Assembly: GCA_035578905.1 (NCBI GenBank)
Contig: JAQJVL010000685.1
Location: forward strand, 1 to 64,000
Length of the DNA: 64,000 nucleotides
DNA from: Stictocephala bisonia
Taxonomy: Eukaryota > Arthropoda > Insecta > Hemiptera > Membracidae
Reading direction: 5' to 3'
Shown: piece by piece, positions 34,374-46,300 of the stretch
How positions within the stretch are numbered: position 1 is the first letter of the stretch
How the letters are laid out: every line of letters starts with the position of its first letter
Program-made: the position numbers and the translations under genes
Notes under the pieces: generated by a model
What the model saw: only the letters and a program-made list of their open reading frames with translations
What the model was told of the DNA's origin: nothing
Database searches by the model: none

Positions 34374-36678
34374 ATGAATGAATGAATGAATTTATTTCCA
34401 GAAAAATACAAAAATATAAATAAGGCAAGATTACACAAAAATACATAAATAATAAAAGTGGCAATAATATAAAAGAGAGTAGAAAGTAAATATAACTAAT
34501 TTGGTGAGTCTTGTATTTACTAAATATGGAAATAAGCCTACATGGGCTCGGTAGTCTGTGAGTAGGCTTGAGTCGTTGATGTAAGTACTAATTTTTACTG
34601 AATTTAACATAAAAAGGGAAAAATAATAAAATAAATGTAAATAAGAAGAGAGAGAAGAAAAACAAATGTGTAACTGAGCAAAAGTGTCCAGATTCTGACA
34701 TTTTGAATATTAATGGCCAAGTCGAGCACAGAGCTGATGGGACTGGAGTACGCGAGGGCAAGGGTTAAGGGTCAGGTCCGCCCGTAATCAGTCGATATAA
34801 AAGCCTCAGCCCCTTCAACACCCAACTCCCATAAGAACCTATGAGTTCAACTTTTAAAAGTAGAAAATGAAGGTGAATGAAAGACATTAAAATTACTAAA
34901 ATATTTGCAAAAATTACTGTATACAACATGATCTATATAAAAGGAGTTTGATTTAGAAAAAATTTACTTAATTGCAATGTGGCTATTCTTGTATTTGCGG
35001 CATATCTAGTGTTATGTGAGTGGTTCACTTCAAATAAAATTGAGTTGGCGTACTTAAACAAATGGGTAAAAATGGTTTTTAAGTAAAGCTGGCGGACTGA
35101 AAGTAAAGCATATTCATTGAAAAGATTATTGGTAGGATACCGCCTGGGTTTACTGAAACCAATTTTTAAAATGCATTTCTGAGTTATAAGAAATTGGTTT
35201 GTATTTGATTTGATGAAATTGATTTGGTTGGAGTACAGATTTATGCGCTCCACCCCAAGCTATATTTTCAAATGTAAGCAATTATTGAATGAAGGAATAA
35301 TAAGCTAATTTTATTTCATTTTCATATATGATATCCTTAAGTTGTCTAAAAGCAAAAATGATGATAGATTTTGTTTTTTTTTTTTTTTTTTAAGTTATAT
35401 GTTCAGGCCATTTTAATATATTGTCGAAATACGCTCTTATATACTTGTAAGATGAACGCATTCTACTTATTCACATCCATAAGTGTGGAGTTCTGGTAGT
35501 TTCCACAGTTGTGAATTAGAGTTTATAACAATAGGTAAGAAATTTGTTTTAGAAACATTTAATGAGAGAAAATTGTAATCAAGCCATTGATTTAAGACCA
35601 TGAGGTCACTTTGAGCTTTGTTTTTGACATATATGTTTTTAAAAGAACGGGCCCAAATGTACTGCCTTGTTTTACACCATACTCCACAGGCTAGGGGTCA
35701 CTATTTACACCGTAAATAGAAACAACCTGGTGCATATCCGAAAAGTAGCTCCGGAACCAATCCAGAGCATTACCAGAAACGCCAATTGCTTATAATTTTG
35801 TAAGCATTTTAGTTCTATCTATAGAATCAAAAGCTTTTTTTAAATCTAAAAAGGTAAGAATAGGGCGCTTGTTAAGTGATATGCATTCATTAATCTCTTT
35901 AATAATATCGAACAGTGCGTAAGCAGTTATGTATGTCTGTAGTTGTTTCTGAGTCCATCAATTCTAGGTTCAGATCGCCTATAAGTATACATTTAATATT
36001 TTTATTCATAGAATCATAGTAGTTTTCAAGTGCATTTATAAAAATTTCCGTGTTGCTATCAAACGTTCTATAAATTACTAATTAACGTCCAGCCCAATAC
36101 CGTAAACGTCACCTAGTTATCTGTGAAGCAGTTGCAAACAGTCGTTTGTTTACGTAAGTGATAACACCGTCATTCTGGTTTCTCTGTGTTATTGTCAGTA
36201 CAAGGTCAACAAAGCCCTCGATCTCCAGCCCCTCACCGCTCCCGGTCAACCAGCATTCAGATAACAAAATAATGTCTAGCTTTGTAATTAAGGAATCTAA
36301 ATATAATAATAAATCACTGACATTTTTGAAAAGCCCCTTATATTGCAGTGAAATATATTTAAACTGTCATAACCCCTGGTAAAATAAAGATAACTATCTA
36401 ATGAGCTCTGTTCCGAGTATGTGATCGGATAATTGTAATTTTCGCTCTCAACATTACAGTTGACTTCTCCGCACCGGCCACCTGCTCCGTCACAATTTGT
36501 ATACAAAAAACTAAACTGAGTACTGTATTTGGTATTATAAGATCATCATACTTAAAAATACATTATTATAATAAGAACAAAATGGCATAAAAAACGAATA
36601 AATTATAATTTAACTTACTACAAATTCATAATATATACACGGTCATAATTCTCCCATAGTTTCTATAGGTCCTAATTC
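34374..36678 (-). mobile_element. Inner LINE (copy A) nested in copy B, internally deleted
   Basis: Minus strand: endonuclease start (NIFHCNIRGFS at about 36400, LSECWL, ILIGDLN), RT finger/palm (LDLKKAFDSIDRTKML, DWFRSYF), then a jump that skips the FADD block to LNQWLDYNFLSLNVSKTNFL. The C-terminal part follows (KPRRYPTNNLF...SVRQLYLK, 35253-34933). Its 3' tail is AATAAATTCATTCATTCATT at the 34374 side, a short (ATTC)n tail typical of some CR1/L2/jockey-like elements. Removing it joins copy B in frame (TNY then RPIS). Flanks share TAT as a possible short target duplication. Confidence 0.85.
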
Positions 36679-36775
36679 ACATATAGTTTGTCAGGGAGCT
36701 TTTAGAACCTGATTTAAAGATTGGCACTACTTTAGCAATTTTAAATGTGTTTGGAAATTTACCTGTACGAATACT

Positions 36776-37062
36776 TTTATTTATTTTTTTTATCTATGCA
36801 TAAGACGCCGATCGTCAAGATATGGGCGAATATGAATTTCGAATGAGTGTGATGAGTCTAGATTAGGGAATGTAGTCATTGTTACAAACTAAGGCCGACT
36901 ATTCCTTAGAAAGTGTCATTAATTAATAGCCCAATGACAAATGAACGGCCGGTGGTTATCAGCTGATCCTTCTCAAAATGTATTATGACTCTGATTGGGA
37001 TCGAATTGAGAAAATTAGCACATGAAGCTGGAATTCAACCAACTACGCTACCGACCAATTTA
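36776..37062 (-). mobile_element. tRNA-derived SINE nested in LINE copy B
   Basis: Read on the minus strand, it has an A box TAGCGTAGTTGG (37050-37039) that matches the consensus fully. A B box-like AATTCGATCCC (37007-36997) lies 31 bp later. The body continues to about 36800 and the A-rich tail is ATAAAAAAAATAAATAAAA. AATAAA on both sides is a likely target duplication. Without the SINE, copy B reads on in frame (HVIN...SIRTGKFP). A second copy of this family lies at 51238-51545. Confidence 0.8.
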
Positions 37063-37175
37063 TTACATGTAGGAGTGGTTTAATTAAGCAATTAATATTA
37101 TTTTTAATAACATTACAAGGAATCATATCCTAGCCTGATGAATCCATCAGCGTATTAATTACCAACTTCACAAGG

Positions 37176-38232
37176 TTCGGGGGACCAGGAACCATGAACC
37201 ACTACACTCATAGGCTACCATTTACTATCTCACCACGAATGTAAAAAACAAACTGAATCCCTGTAGCAAGCCGATCCATGATGCGTGGTTGAGGGCACTC
37301 CCTCCTAAGTGGACTGGGGCTGGTGATTGGGGGGGGGGGGGGATTGGTGTGTTTGTAGTTCTGTGAAATACTCCATGATTTTTTAAGAAGTTCTTTGTTA
37401 TGAAAAAAAAAGTTTTCGTTTGTTTGATGTTTCCTCATGATGAGCCTCCAAGGTAGTGTTTCATGGGACAAGATAAAAACTCCAAAGCTGATTTAGTGAC
37501 ACAGGCGTCAGTAGGCCTAATGGATCTAGTGTTTAAGTTGTCCATTTTTATTTGTGTGTTTAAGTTACCATTGATTTTAAAAAATTATATGTCGGATTTA
37601 TATTTACGATTCATACGAGTGTAGCTAAGATAATGCAAGTTTTGCAAAAGGTAGTAAAAGGAATAATAAATCATATTTTTATTTACTAATAGAATATATG
37701 ATAGTGTAAAATAATAATCGTTGGTCTACAGTGTTATGTTTTCTTATATAAAAAATAAACTATATTGTTTGTACATGTTATTATAATTCCTAAAACTAAG
37801 TATTGGAATAAAAAAACTCATGCATTTTTTTCTGATTACCAGTTTTGAAAATAGTTCTTTAAATCCATAGTTTATATCTAATATCATAGACCTTCTATTA
37901 TACCTGTCGGTATAATAGAAGGTCTATGCTAATATTTGTTGTGGAACACATATTATATGGGTTTTTATTTCATACTTAAACCTTTTTATTCACAAATGTA
38001 AATTTAAGTTGTTGGTAGTTGCACACATTGTTGTCGTCAGTTTGTTTTGCCATATGTGATAAGTAAGAAGAATATTTTTGTCGTCTTATTTGTATTTTTC
38101 GTGATGTTTAGGTGACTAAAAGAAGCAATTTACAAGTATTTCTATCGAACTAACTGATAATCTGGTTCATTATTTGTGAAAGTAGCTATATTTTGTGTAA
38201 TCATAACAATTTTGAAGAGGATGCGTTATTAG
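37176..38232. other. Stretch between LINE stack and exportin-6
   Basis: It contains a run of 14 G at 37329-37342 and the perfect hairpin at 37885-37928. No coding was recognised. Exportin-6 promoter and 5' UTR would be expected in about 37.5-38.2 kb, but no motif decides the position. Confidence 0.45.
37885..37928. repeat. Perfect 20-bp-stem hairpin with 4-nt loop
   Basis: CATAGACCTTCTATTATACC (37885-37904), loop TGTC, then its exact complement (37909-37928). No mismatch. It lies about 300 bp upstream of the putative exportin-6 start. Nature unknown. Confidence 0.9.
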
Positions 38233-38235
38233 TAT
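38233..38235 (+). CDS. XPO6: Possible exportin-6 start: ATG directly at a splice donor
   Basis: ATG is followed immediately by GTTAGT, an acceptable donor. Joining this ATG to exon 40161 keeps phase 0 and gives M-DDCRNSLDALEKL. Its N-terminus then has about the length of human exportin-6. Exon 40161 itself has no usable in-frame ATG before the conserved region (the ATG one base in runs to a stop after six codons). Other upstream ATG/donor pairs checked by eye break the frame. The evidence is only positional. Confidence 0.3.
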
Positions 38236-39904
38236 GGTTAGTATTACTGTTATTTCTAATATTGAGGTTATAAAAATACCTTTTTTCTTTGTTTTTGGCT
38301 GAGATCAAGCGTTGTTTTTATAAGCGTTTGAATGCGAAATTAAGACATTTAACAACTTCAAAGTGTTTATTTATATAAAAAGAGAGTTTTGATGGTAATT
38401 GTTGTATTTTAAAGGGTATAAATTGGCCAAGTTGATTTATTTAGGCAGGACGCAGATCAATATGGGGATGTTGTAGGAGTGTTAATCCTTGACACTAACT
38501 GTGAAGCTTTCTCATCTTTACTTATGATTGTTGGAAATCATGATTACGTTTGGAAATGAAGTTTTCCCATCTAAGGTAACTTTACTTGGTTCTTTTCAAA
38601 ATGTTTTGCTTTAGATATCTATCAGTTCCATAAGTAAAACCAAGAAAATGTCTCATTTTATCAATGGTAGACAGTAGGCCTAAGCAATGTCTACTTCTCA
38701 TCAGTTAGTGCTAGTGTCATCCTTTAAATTTATGTAGGCAAATTGTTATAGTATGAACGTTTCAGTATAATTGTATTTTGACAAAATCATCTCTGTGTTA
38801 CAATATAAAGATATAACATTTGACAGGACTGCTCAAAGGCTGGGATTAGAAATAAAAGCTAGGCCTACTATCTTTGCAAAGGGGGTTTAGATTTGGTCTA
38901 TACTGTCCTTATCATAATTTGATAATTTTTTAAAGGTACCTGGAAGTACCATTTAAAATCAGTGAGTTGAAAAAATCTTATACTTAGTATTCTTTTGTTG
39001 AGGCTTATCTATTTTACTCACAGAAAATACTGTTAGATTTGCAGGACTATTAAAAATGCTAGAATCAGTTTGATTGATAGGGTAATATATTGATTGTAAA
39101 ATTTTGACATTATCTCAGTGACTAATTTTATCATTATTTAAAACAGTTCAATCCATGTAATATTTATTTTTAAGTTTCTCTGTATTTTTTGTTTTTTCTT
39201 TGCAATGTAGGCCAATGCCAGTTTCTAGTTTTTGTATAAGGATACATTGATATTTAGTTTATTATTTATTACATATAGTTATTTGACGTAATAAATAATC
39301 ATCTGCTGTAAAATTTACTGTATTTGTATTATCTTCAGGAATAAAGAGGTTTGATTTGAGAATGTACGCCTACACACAATGCACAAACACAGCCCACATC
39401 AACTATTATTTAAGGATAAGGGAAAATTTTTTACCCGAAATTATAAGTATTCAACAAGAAATGTACTCTAGAAATAGTAAAAGTATTATTTCTAAGAGAT
39501 ATAACTAAATCTTGAATTATATTCAAATTAATGGCTAATTTATTTATATCATATCAGACTTGATTAGAATTTAAAATATCACCATCTATACTTGTATTTT
39601 GGTCTATAACATCTTTTGATATGGATATTGTTAGCATTTAGAAAACAATTAGTATTTATCATCTTTAGTATTAAGAGTCAATACGTATGTATTATGAAGA
39701 GTAGAGGTTCCAAAATTGAACCTAGAAGTCACCTTGGTCGTTCAATTAAATATTATGAAAAATTCAGTCAGTGAAAAAATATTTGCTATTTTAAATTTTT
39801 TTAAATTTAATTTTCATGTAGTGTCTGTCAGTGTGTGTCACAAAGTATGCAGTACTACAGTTCTACACTATTGCAAAGTGGATTAGCATAAAACATCTTT
39901 TTAG

Positions 39905-39906
<2 letters not shown>

Positions 39907-39970
<64 letters not shown>
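39907..39970. repeat. (TA)n microsatellite
   Basis: About 32 TA units, roughly 190 bp upstream of an exportin-6 exon. Confidence 0.95.
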
Positions 39971-39974
<4 letters not shown>

Positions 39975-40049
39975 CATGACATTGTTTATTCCTAAGCAGT
40001 TTGTATAGTTGTAGAGAGTCAACCTGGTTGATTTTGTAAAACTTTGTAC

Positions 40050-40131
40050 ACACAGTATCTATTAGTTAAACAGAAATCAATTAGTTCTAAACACAGTATC
40101 TATTAGTTAAACAGAAATCAATTAGTTCTAA
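40050..40131. repeat. Perfect 41-bp tandem duplication
   Basis: ACACAGTATCTATTAGTTAA and the 21 bases after it are repeated exactly, the second copy starting at 40091. The duplication ends about 30 bp before the splice acceptor at 40160, so it may cover the branch-point region. Identical copies imply a recent event. Confidence 0.9.
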
Positions 40132-40160
40132 ACCTTAATCAGTTATTATTTTTATTCCAG

Positions 40161-40364
40161 GATGACTGCAGAAACTCTTTAGATGCATTAGAAAAGCTAT
40201 TAAATGAGTTTTTCAGTCCAGGAACTTCGAATGAGAGACAACGTGAACTTGAAAACATTTTGAGCACTTTCTCAGGTCGTCCAGAATCATGGCGATTGTG
40301 TCTTCAGTTCTTAACTCTTACAAGCAACCAATATGTGGCCATGTACTGTTTGGCTACAATAGAG
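40161..40364 (+). CDS. XPO6: Exportin-6 exon 1 (of those seen)
   Basis: Acceptor TTTATTCCAG, donor GTAAAG at 40365; 68 codons, phase 0 at both ends. Encodes the helical N-terminus LDALEKLLNEFF...WRLCLQFL...YVAMYCLATIE, typical of the first importin-beta-type HEAT helices. Confidence 0.92.
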
Positions 40365-43300
40365 GTAAAGAAATAACAAATGGTTTCTAACAATATGATA
40401 TACTTATGAGGCGACTAGGCTGCTGATGCTATAGGTTCATTGATTCAGTTAACCCCCTATGAAACTGTACTTATGTCTTAATATTCGTGTTTCTTGACTT
40501 TTAATGTATTATTAAAATCACTACAACTAAACAAGTTCTTTGTAATGGAATAATATGATTGAAACGAATTGCAAACAAAATGAAAGGCGGATCACGAATC
40601 AAATCTTTGTGAATCTAGCCAGGTTTATAATCCTGCCACTTCTATGCTTGGTATGGCAGAGAAAAAGGACCACCAGCGTACAAGGCGTCAATCACTAAAA
40701 TTATTTTTTAGCGATTCTGTGTGCAGGTAAGTTATTGCCTACTAGATTATTGCAGGTATTTACATAACCGTCCAGTGTGAAGCAATCTCATGTACAACTT
40801 TTAATACTGTTTTAACTAATATATTAGTAAATAATTTTGTTCAAAGAAATTTAAGATATTTAGCAATAATTTGTTTTCATAAATATAAAACTGATTCTCA
40901 GTTCAATTTTATTTGGGCAACGTATAAAAGAAAATTATTCTCCTTATTTTTATACTAAGAACTACTATATCATTCAACTGCTAACGTTTAAAATAGAAAT
41001 GACATTTTACAAAATACATTTTGCTTTTTTAATTTTTTATAATGACAATCACTTGTTAGACTATATTTTAACCTTGATTTTCATGACACTTAGTAGTACT
41101 TAGTAGCCACATTAAATTAAAATTAAAACCTTGTTTGAATAATATTAAAGCTGATCTTACAATTTTCTTTATTTAATACAGTTTCCAAACAAAAATTTTA
41201 AATTAAGGGGAGGCGGTAGGCCATATAAGCTGCATGTTAACATAAGGAACGTTTACTCAAAATCTACTGAGCCATTAAGCTTTAAATTTTTACTTGTATT
41301 TCTATGGAGTTTAATATTTACACTCTTGAGTTTTTTCATACAAATTAAATAAAAAATTAATACACAAAAATTTGTTTTCTAAACACACATTAAAAAACTT
41401 AATTTTTGGCAATTTTCTTTTTTCCTAGGTGTGTAAATATTGTCCAATCGCAATAAAAAGTGAGCCATTGTGACACTATCAGGAAATGACTGTGTAAAAA
41501 TTCCATTATAATCCTACAAGTACTTCATAAAAAATGTTCCTTTTGTTCGAAAATTTTAAACTTTCAGAGAAATGATAAAAACTAAAGATTGTATCAAAAT
41601 GCAAGCATTTTTTGCGTGGTGTAAGCAAGGGCAAACCTGTGTCTCAGAAATAGTACATCAACCTATAAACATTATAATTTATGATCCAAACAAACAAAGG
41701 GCCCCCTAAGTGTTGTATATCAATGTGTTCAGAAAGATGTGTAGTTTAATAATATGTACAAAATTTAGAAAAAATCAGTTTTTACCCTACTGCCTCCCCT
41801 TTAAATAATAAAACTACTGCATTTTTGTTAAAAAAATAACTATTTAAGATATTATGGACCTAATTTTTTTCTGTATTTTCCACCATCCAGCAATTTCCTG
41901 AACCTTTGCACCTCCTGACCCACCAGCACCGATATTCTGAACATTTTCTCAACAATATAAGGAAGTATATTGGTTGTTTTCAAATGACTTCTTTTGGAAC
42001 TAAATGAGGACATTCAAGGCTCAGGTCAGGTTTACCATAGGATTGAGAACTTTATACCAGCTCATCAACAGCAGCCCACATTTCTACAAATATACTTTGT
42101 TGGAGATGACACCAACGAGAAGAATATACGATGTGGTAATTTCCCAGGAGTTAAACCTGAACTGGTTGGTCACCTGCAGGAGTTTTTGCACAAACATGAT
42201 CGGTATATTCAGGACTTCAGGCTGCTATTGAGACCATTCCCAACAGTCAACAATACTTCCAAATAGTAATAATTGCTGACAAGATACCCACGGGTGCGTA
42301 TAGAGGCCGCTTCAATGCTCTCACTGTCAGGGAAGTGTGTTTTTGATTGTGGGCCAGGAGTTTGAATGAAAGATATTGTTCTGCACACCAGAGATGATAG
42401 AAAAGTATGAATCAGCGAGACACATCGTTCTAATGATGCTCTACAGTACCCATTTAATGCCCTGCCATAGAGAAGATGGATACTACATAAATATACCTAT
42501 TGACAGTTAATGGTATAAAGGACATTTCAAAATTATAGCTCAAAGAATATACTTTTGAAGTACTAATTCTTCATAATTTTTATCTTTTGTAGCAAAATTT
42601 AAATTCCATCCTACTCTTAAATGTAGATTTTATCATTCTACTATCATACAATAAAGTGACAAACTTTTTTATTACATAATATATGCAGATGTTAGAAATT
42701 GGTTTCTTCCCTTAAGGTGGTTCGGCCGGCATTGGGGACAACTGAATTCCGCTCGCAGCACTAGCTGTACAGTTGACAAGAATGACTAACTCCTGGAGGT
42801 AATAGCTGTTCTTTTTGTATTTAGAGCAAAACTGATTTTAAATTTAAACATTAAATATTTTCTATGGCTTTAGGAGGGGATGCTTTTGGATAAATACCTG
42901 ATTAGGACTCAATTCATTTTATCTACTCAAGAATAGTCCAATTTTGTTAAGTTTTTAATTGGTCCAATGGCATGACTGGCAAACCCCAGAAGTGGGACAG
43001 GTGTAAAAACGTCATGATCAAATCAAGAAGCCAGTTTTTAATGTCTGATCCTGTGATCTGATTTGTCAGTAAATGCTGATTAATGGTTGGTTAGTCAGTC
43101 CAGTAATCTGATTGGTCAATAAATCCTGTGCTCTTATTGGTCAATATTCATGTTCTCTTATTGGTCAGTAAATCCTGTGATCTGATTGGTCAGCTAGTCC
43201 TGTGTTCTGATACGTCAGTAAATGACGTTTTCTGGTTGGTCTGTCAGTCCTTTTGATATGATTAGTAAGTAAATGCCGTTTTCAGTTCAGATTGGTCAAA

Positions 43301-46300
43301 TAGTCCTGTGATCTGATTTGTCAATAAAAGCTATCACCTGATTGGTCAGCTAGTCCTGTAATCTGATTGGTCAGCTTGTCCTGTAATCTGATTGATCAGC
43401 TTGTCCTGTAATCTGATTAGTCAATAAATCCTGTGATACGATTGGTCAAGTCAGTTCTTTGATCTGATTGGTGATGTAGTCCTGTGGTCCTTTGATCTGA
43501 TTGACTTCCATACATACACGTACAGTAGTATTGACCAACCCACCCACCCATACACGGACAGATGTATTGACTCACCCTTCCATACGTACACGTACAGTAG
43601 TATTGGAAAGCTATCATCTGATTGGTCAGCCAATCAGTTTACGATCTGATTGGTCAGCTGTCCTGTTTTCTGATTGATTAGTAAATGGTCTGTCAGTCCT
43701 GTGATCTAATTGGCCAGCTAGTCCTGTAATCTGATTGGTCAATAAATCTTGTACTCTTATTGGGCAGTAAATCCTGTAATCTGATTGGTCAGCTTGTCCT
43801 ATAATCTGATTAGTCAATAAATCCTGTGATCCGATTGGTCAGTCACTTCATTGATCTGATTGGTCAGCTATTCCTGTGTTCTGATTGGTCAGCTAGTCCT
43901 GGTAATCTGATTGGCCAGTAAATGCCGTTTTCTGATTGGTCTGTCAGTCTTTTGAAATGATTTGTCAGTAAGTGCAATTTTCTAAATGGTCAGCTAGTCC
44001 TGTGATCTGTTTGGTTAGTAAATCCTGTGATCTGATTTGTCAGTAAACGCATTTTAATGATTGGTTAGTCAATCCTGTACTCTGATTGGTCAATAAATCC
44101 TGTGATCTGATTGGTCAGCTAGTTCTGTGTTCTGATACGTCAGTAAATGACGTTTTCTGGTAATTCTGTCAGTCCTTTTCATATGATTAGTCAGTAAATG
44201 CCTTTTTAAGATTGGTCAGGTAGTCCTGTGATCTGATTGATCAATAAAAGCTATCACCTGATTGGTCAGTAAGTTCTTTGATCTGACCAGCTAGTCCTGT
44301 AATCTGATTGGTCAGTCAGTCCTATAATCTGATTGGTCAATAAATCTTGTACTTTATTGGTCAGTAAATCCTGTAATCTGATTGGTCAGCTTGTCCTGTG
44401 ATCTTATTAGTCAATAAATCCTGTAATCCGATTGGCGAGTCAGTTCTTTGATCTGATTGGTCAGGTAGTTCTGTGATCTGATTGGTCAGCTAGTCATGTA
44501 ATCTGATTGGTCAGTCAGTCATATAATCTGATTGGTCAATAAATCTTGTACTCTTATTGGTCAGTAAATCCTGTAATCTGATTTGGTCAGCTTGTCCTGT
44601 GATCTGATTAGTCAATAAATTCTGTGATCCAATTGGTGAGTCAGTTCTTTGATCTCATTGGCCAGCTAGTCCTGTGATATGATTGGTTAGTAAAAGCTAT
44701 CACCTGATTGGTCAGTATGTTCTTAGATCTGATTGGTCAGCTAGTCCTGTAATCTGATTGGTCAGTCAGTCCCATATTCTGATTGGTCAATAAATCCTAT
44801 AATCTGATTGGTCAATAAATCCTGTGATCTGATTGGTCAGCTAGTCCTGAGATCTGATTGGTCAGTCAGTTGTCTGATCTGATTGGTCAGCTATTCCTAT
44901 GTTCTGATGGGTCAGTAAATGCCGCTTACCAAATGGTCTGTCAGTCCTGTGATCTGATTGGTTGACTATTCCTGTGATCTGATTGGTCAATAAAAGCTAT
45001 CACCTGATTTGGTCAGTACGTTCTTTGATCTGATTGGTCAGCTAGTCCTGTAATCTGATTGGTCAATAAATCTTGTACTCTTATTGGGCAGCTTGTCCTG
45101 TGATCTGATTAGTCAATAAATCCTGTAATCCAATTGGTCAGTCAGTTCTTTGATCTGATTGGTCAGCTGTTCCTGTGATCCAATTGTTCAGTAAATGCCA
45201 TTTTCTGATTTGTCTCTCAGTCCTGTGATCTGATTGGTCAGCTAGTCCTATGCTTTAATACATTAAATTATACCAATGTAGTAAACATTATTATTACTAT
45301 ATTCAAAGAATTATAATGTTTTATAATAAACCTTGCAAACAGATTTTGTATCATTTCCCTACAACCTAGTTTCCAGTCCGGATGAAATTTTCAATATCTT
45401 GATCAAAGTCAACACATTTCACCAAAGGAACTCACAAAGTATGAGGTGAATATGTGTTTCCTCTTGCAAAATGACGCACATAACGATAGAGAATCCCGTG
45501 CTGAAAAGCGGTCGGTACCTAGAACTGAGACTCATCGAAAAGATAAAGCAACACTATACGAAACAATACGGGAACAGCACAATAAAATCACTGAAGTGAA
45601 CTGAAGGGAACTAAACGACTGTAGTGAAAAGGATTTGTAATTTCAGGAAATCATAAAGGACAGCACGTGCACCACCTAATTGAGAAGACTGAGCGAGATC
45701 TACCAGATGACCTATAACAATTTCGAGAGTGTGATCGCGACAAAGCCTAGAATACCAGACATCATGAGAGTGAGGAGACAAACCGTCGAGCCGCTAACAA
45801 TGAATGGTTGAATATGTCTCCAGAACATAAGGAAACAATTAAGGAGTCGTCCGTATTAATATCGCGTTTCAAAGAGAGGACGTTTCAGCTGAATATCGTA
45901 TTTGCGATCATAGTGCTAGATCGTGTGATACACTTCGTCGTCATAGATAGGCGTGGTGCAGTGATCTTCGACGTCCACTTCATACGGCAGTGACACGTCC
46001 CCTGTATGCGCCAATACGAGCAGTGTATCTTTTGTCCACAGAAACAAAACCTTTCATGGGTAGTAATTTTCGTTTACAAACATTACTACCTATAAACACT
46101 TGGTTCTTATGTGTTCAATCAAGTGTGGCTGAATGCTGAACGTGATCGTGAGACTTTACGAAGACAACTTTTTGCTGACGTTGAAAACAGTGGTGAGGTT
46201 GAAAACAACGACTTTTTAGTTGAACGAGAAGGATCAGACCAATCAGCTGATGTAGTTCACCATAGCATTCATGATACAGATTCAGAAAGGTCTTTTGGGG

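Larger units (their letters stand above)
32980..37175 (-). pseudogene. Jockey/CR1-like LINE (outer copy B), split by two later insertions
   Basis: Minus-strand coding runs from about 37165 (IPCNVIKNNINCLIKPLLHV) to a SINE. It resumes at 36775 (RTGKFPNTFKIAKVVPIFKS) and runs to the inner LINE insertion at about 36678. It resumes again at 34373 (ISNILEKCVKIQLAKYLEEN, YGFRPNI, DLEKAFDSLDRF, QGSTLHPLLFIIYINNI, FADDT) and ends with NEYKYLGV and YPSALLFLEFPGLNVRQLF near 33290. Order and motifs match the RT of jockey/CR1-type elements. The endonuclease is absent, so the copy is 5' truncated. There are several stops and frameshifts. The 3' limit near 32980 is approximate. Confidence 0.85.
38236..40160 (+). 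other. Presumed first exportin-6 intron
   Basis: AT-rich, no coding. It includes the (TA)n tract at 39907-39970 and a 41-bp tandem duplication at 40050-40131. TTTATTCCAG ends the stretch as an acceptor. Confidence 0.45.

Noticed and set aside
37885..37928. microRNA precursor
   Set aside because: The 4-nt loop and perfect 20-bp stem are too short for a normal pre-miRNA (about 60 nt or more with bulges).
38567..38586. Alternative exportin-6 start exon (ATGAAGTTTTCC..., donor GTAAC)
   Set aside because: It leaves a phase incompatible with exon 40161 and would run into a stop.
43417..43817. Overlapping minus-strand frames rich in Ser-Asp-Gln/Arg-Thr repeats
   Set aside because: They are translations of the 25-bp minisatellite; a period of 25 is not a multiple of 3, so the repeated protein pattern is a by-product in several frames.
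43040..45258. CRISPR-like array
   Set aside because: Units are contiguous 25-mers without unique spacers and sit in a eukaryotic intron.
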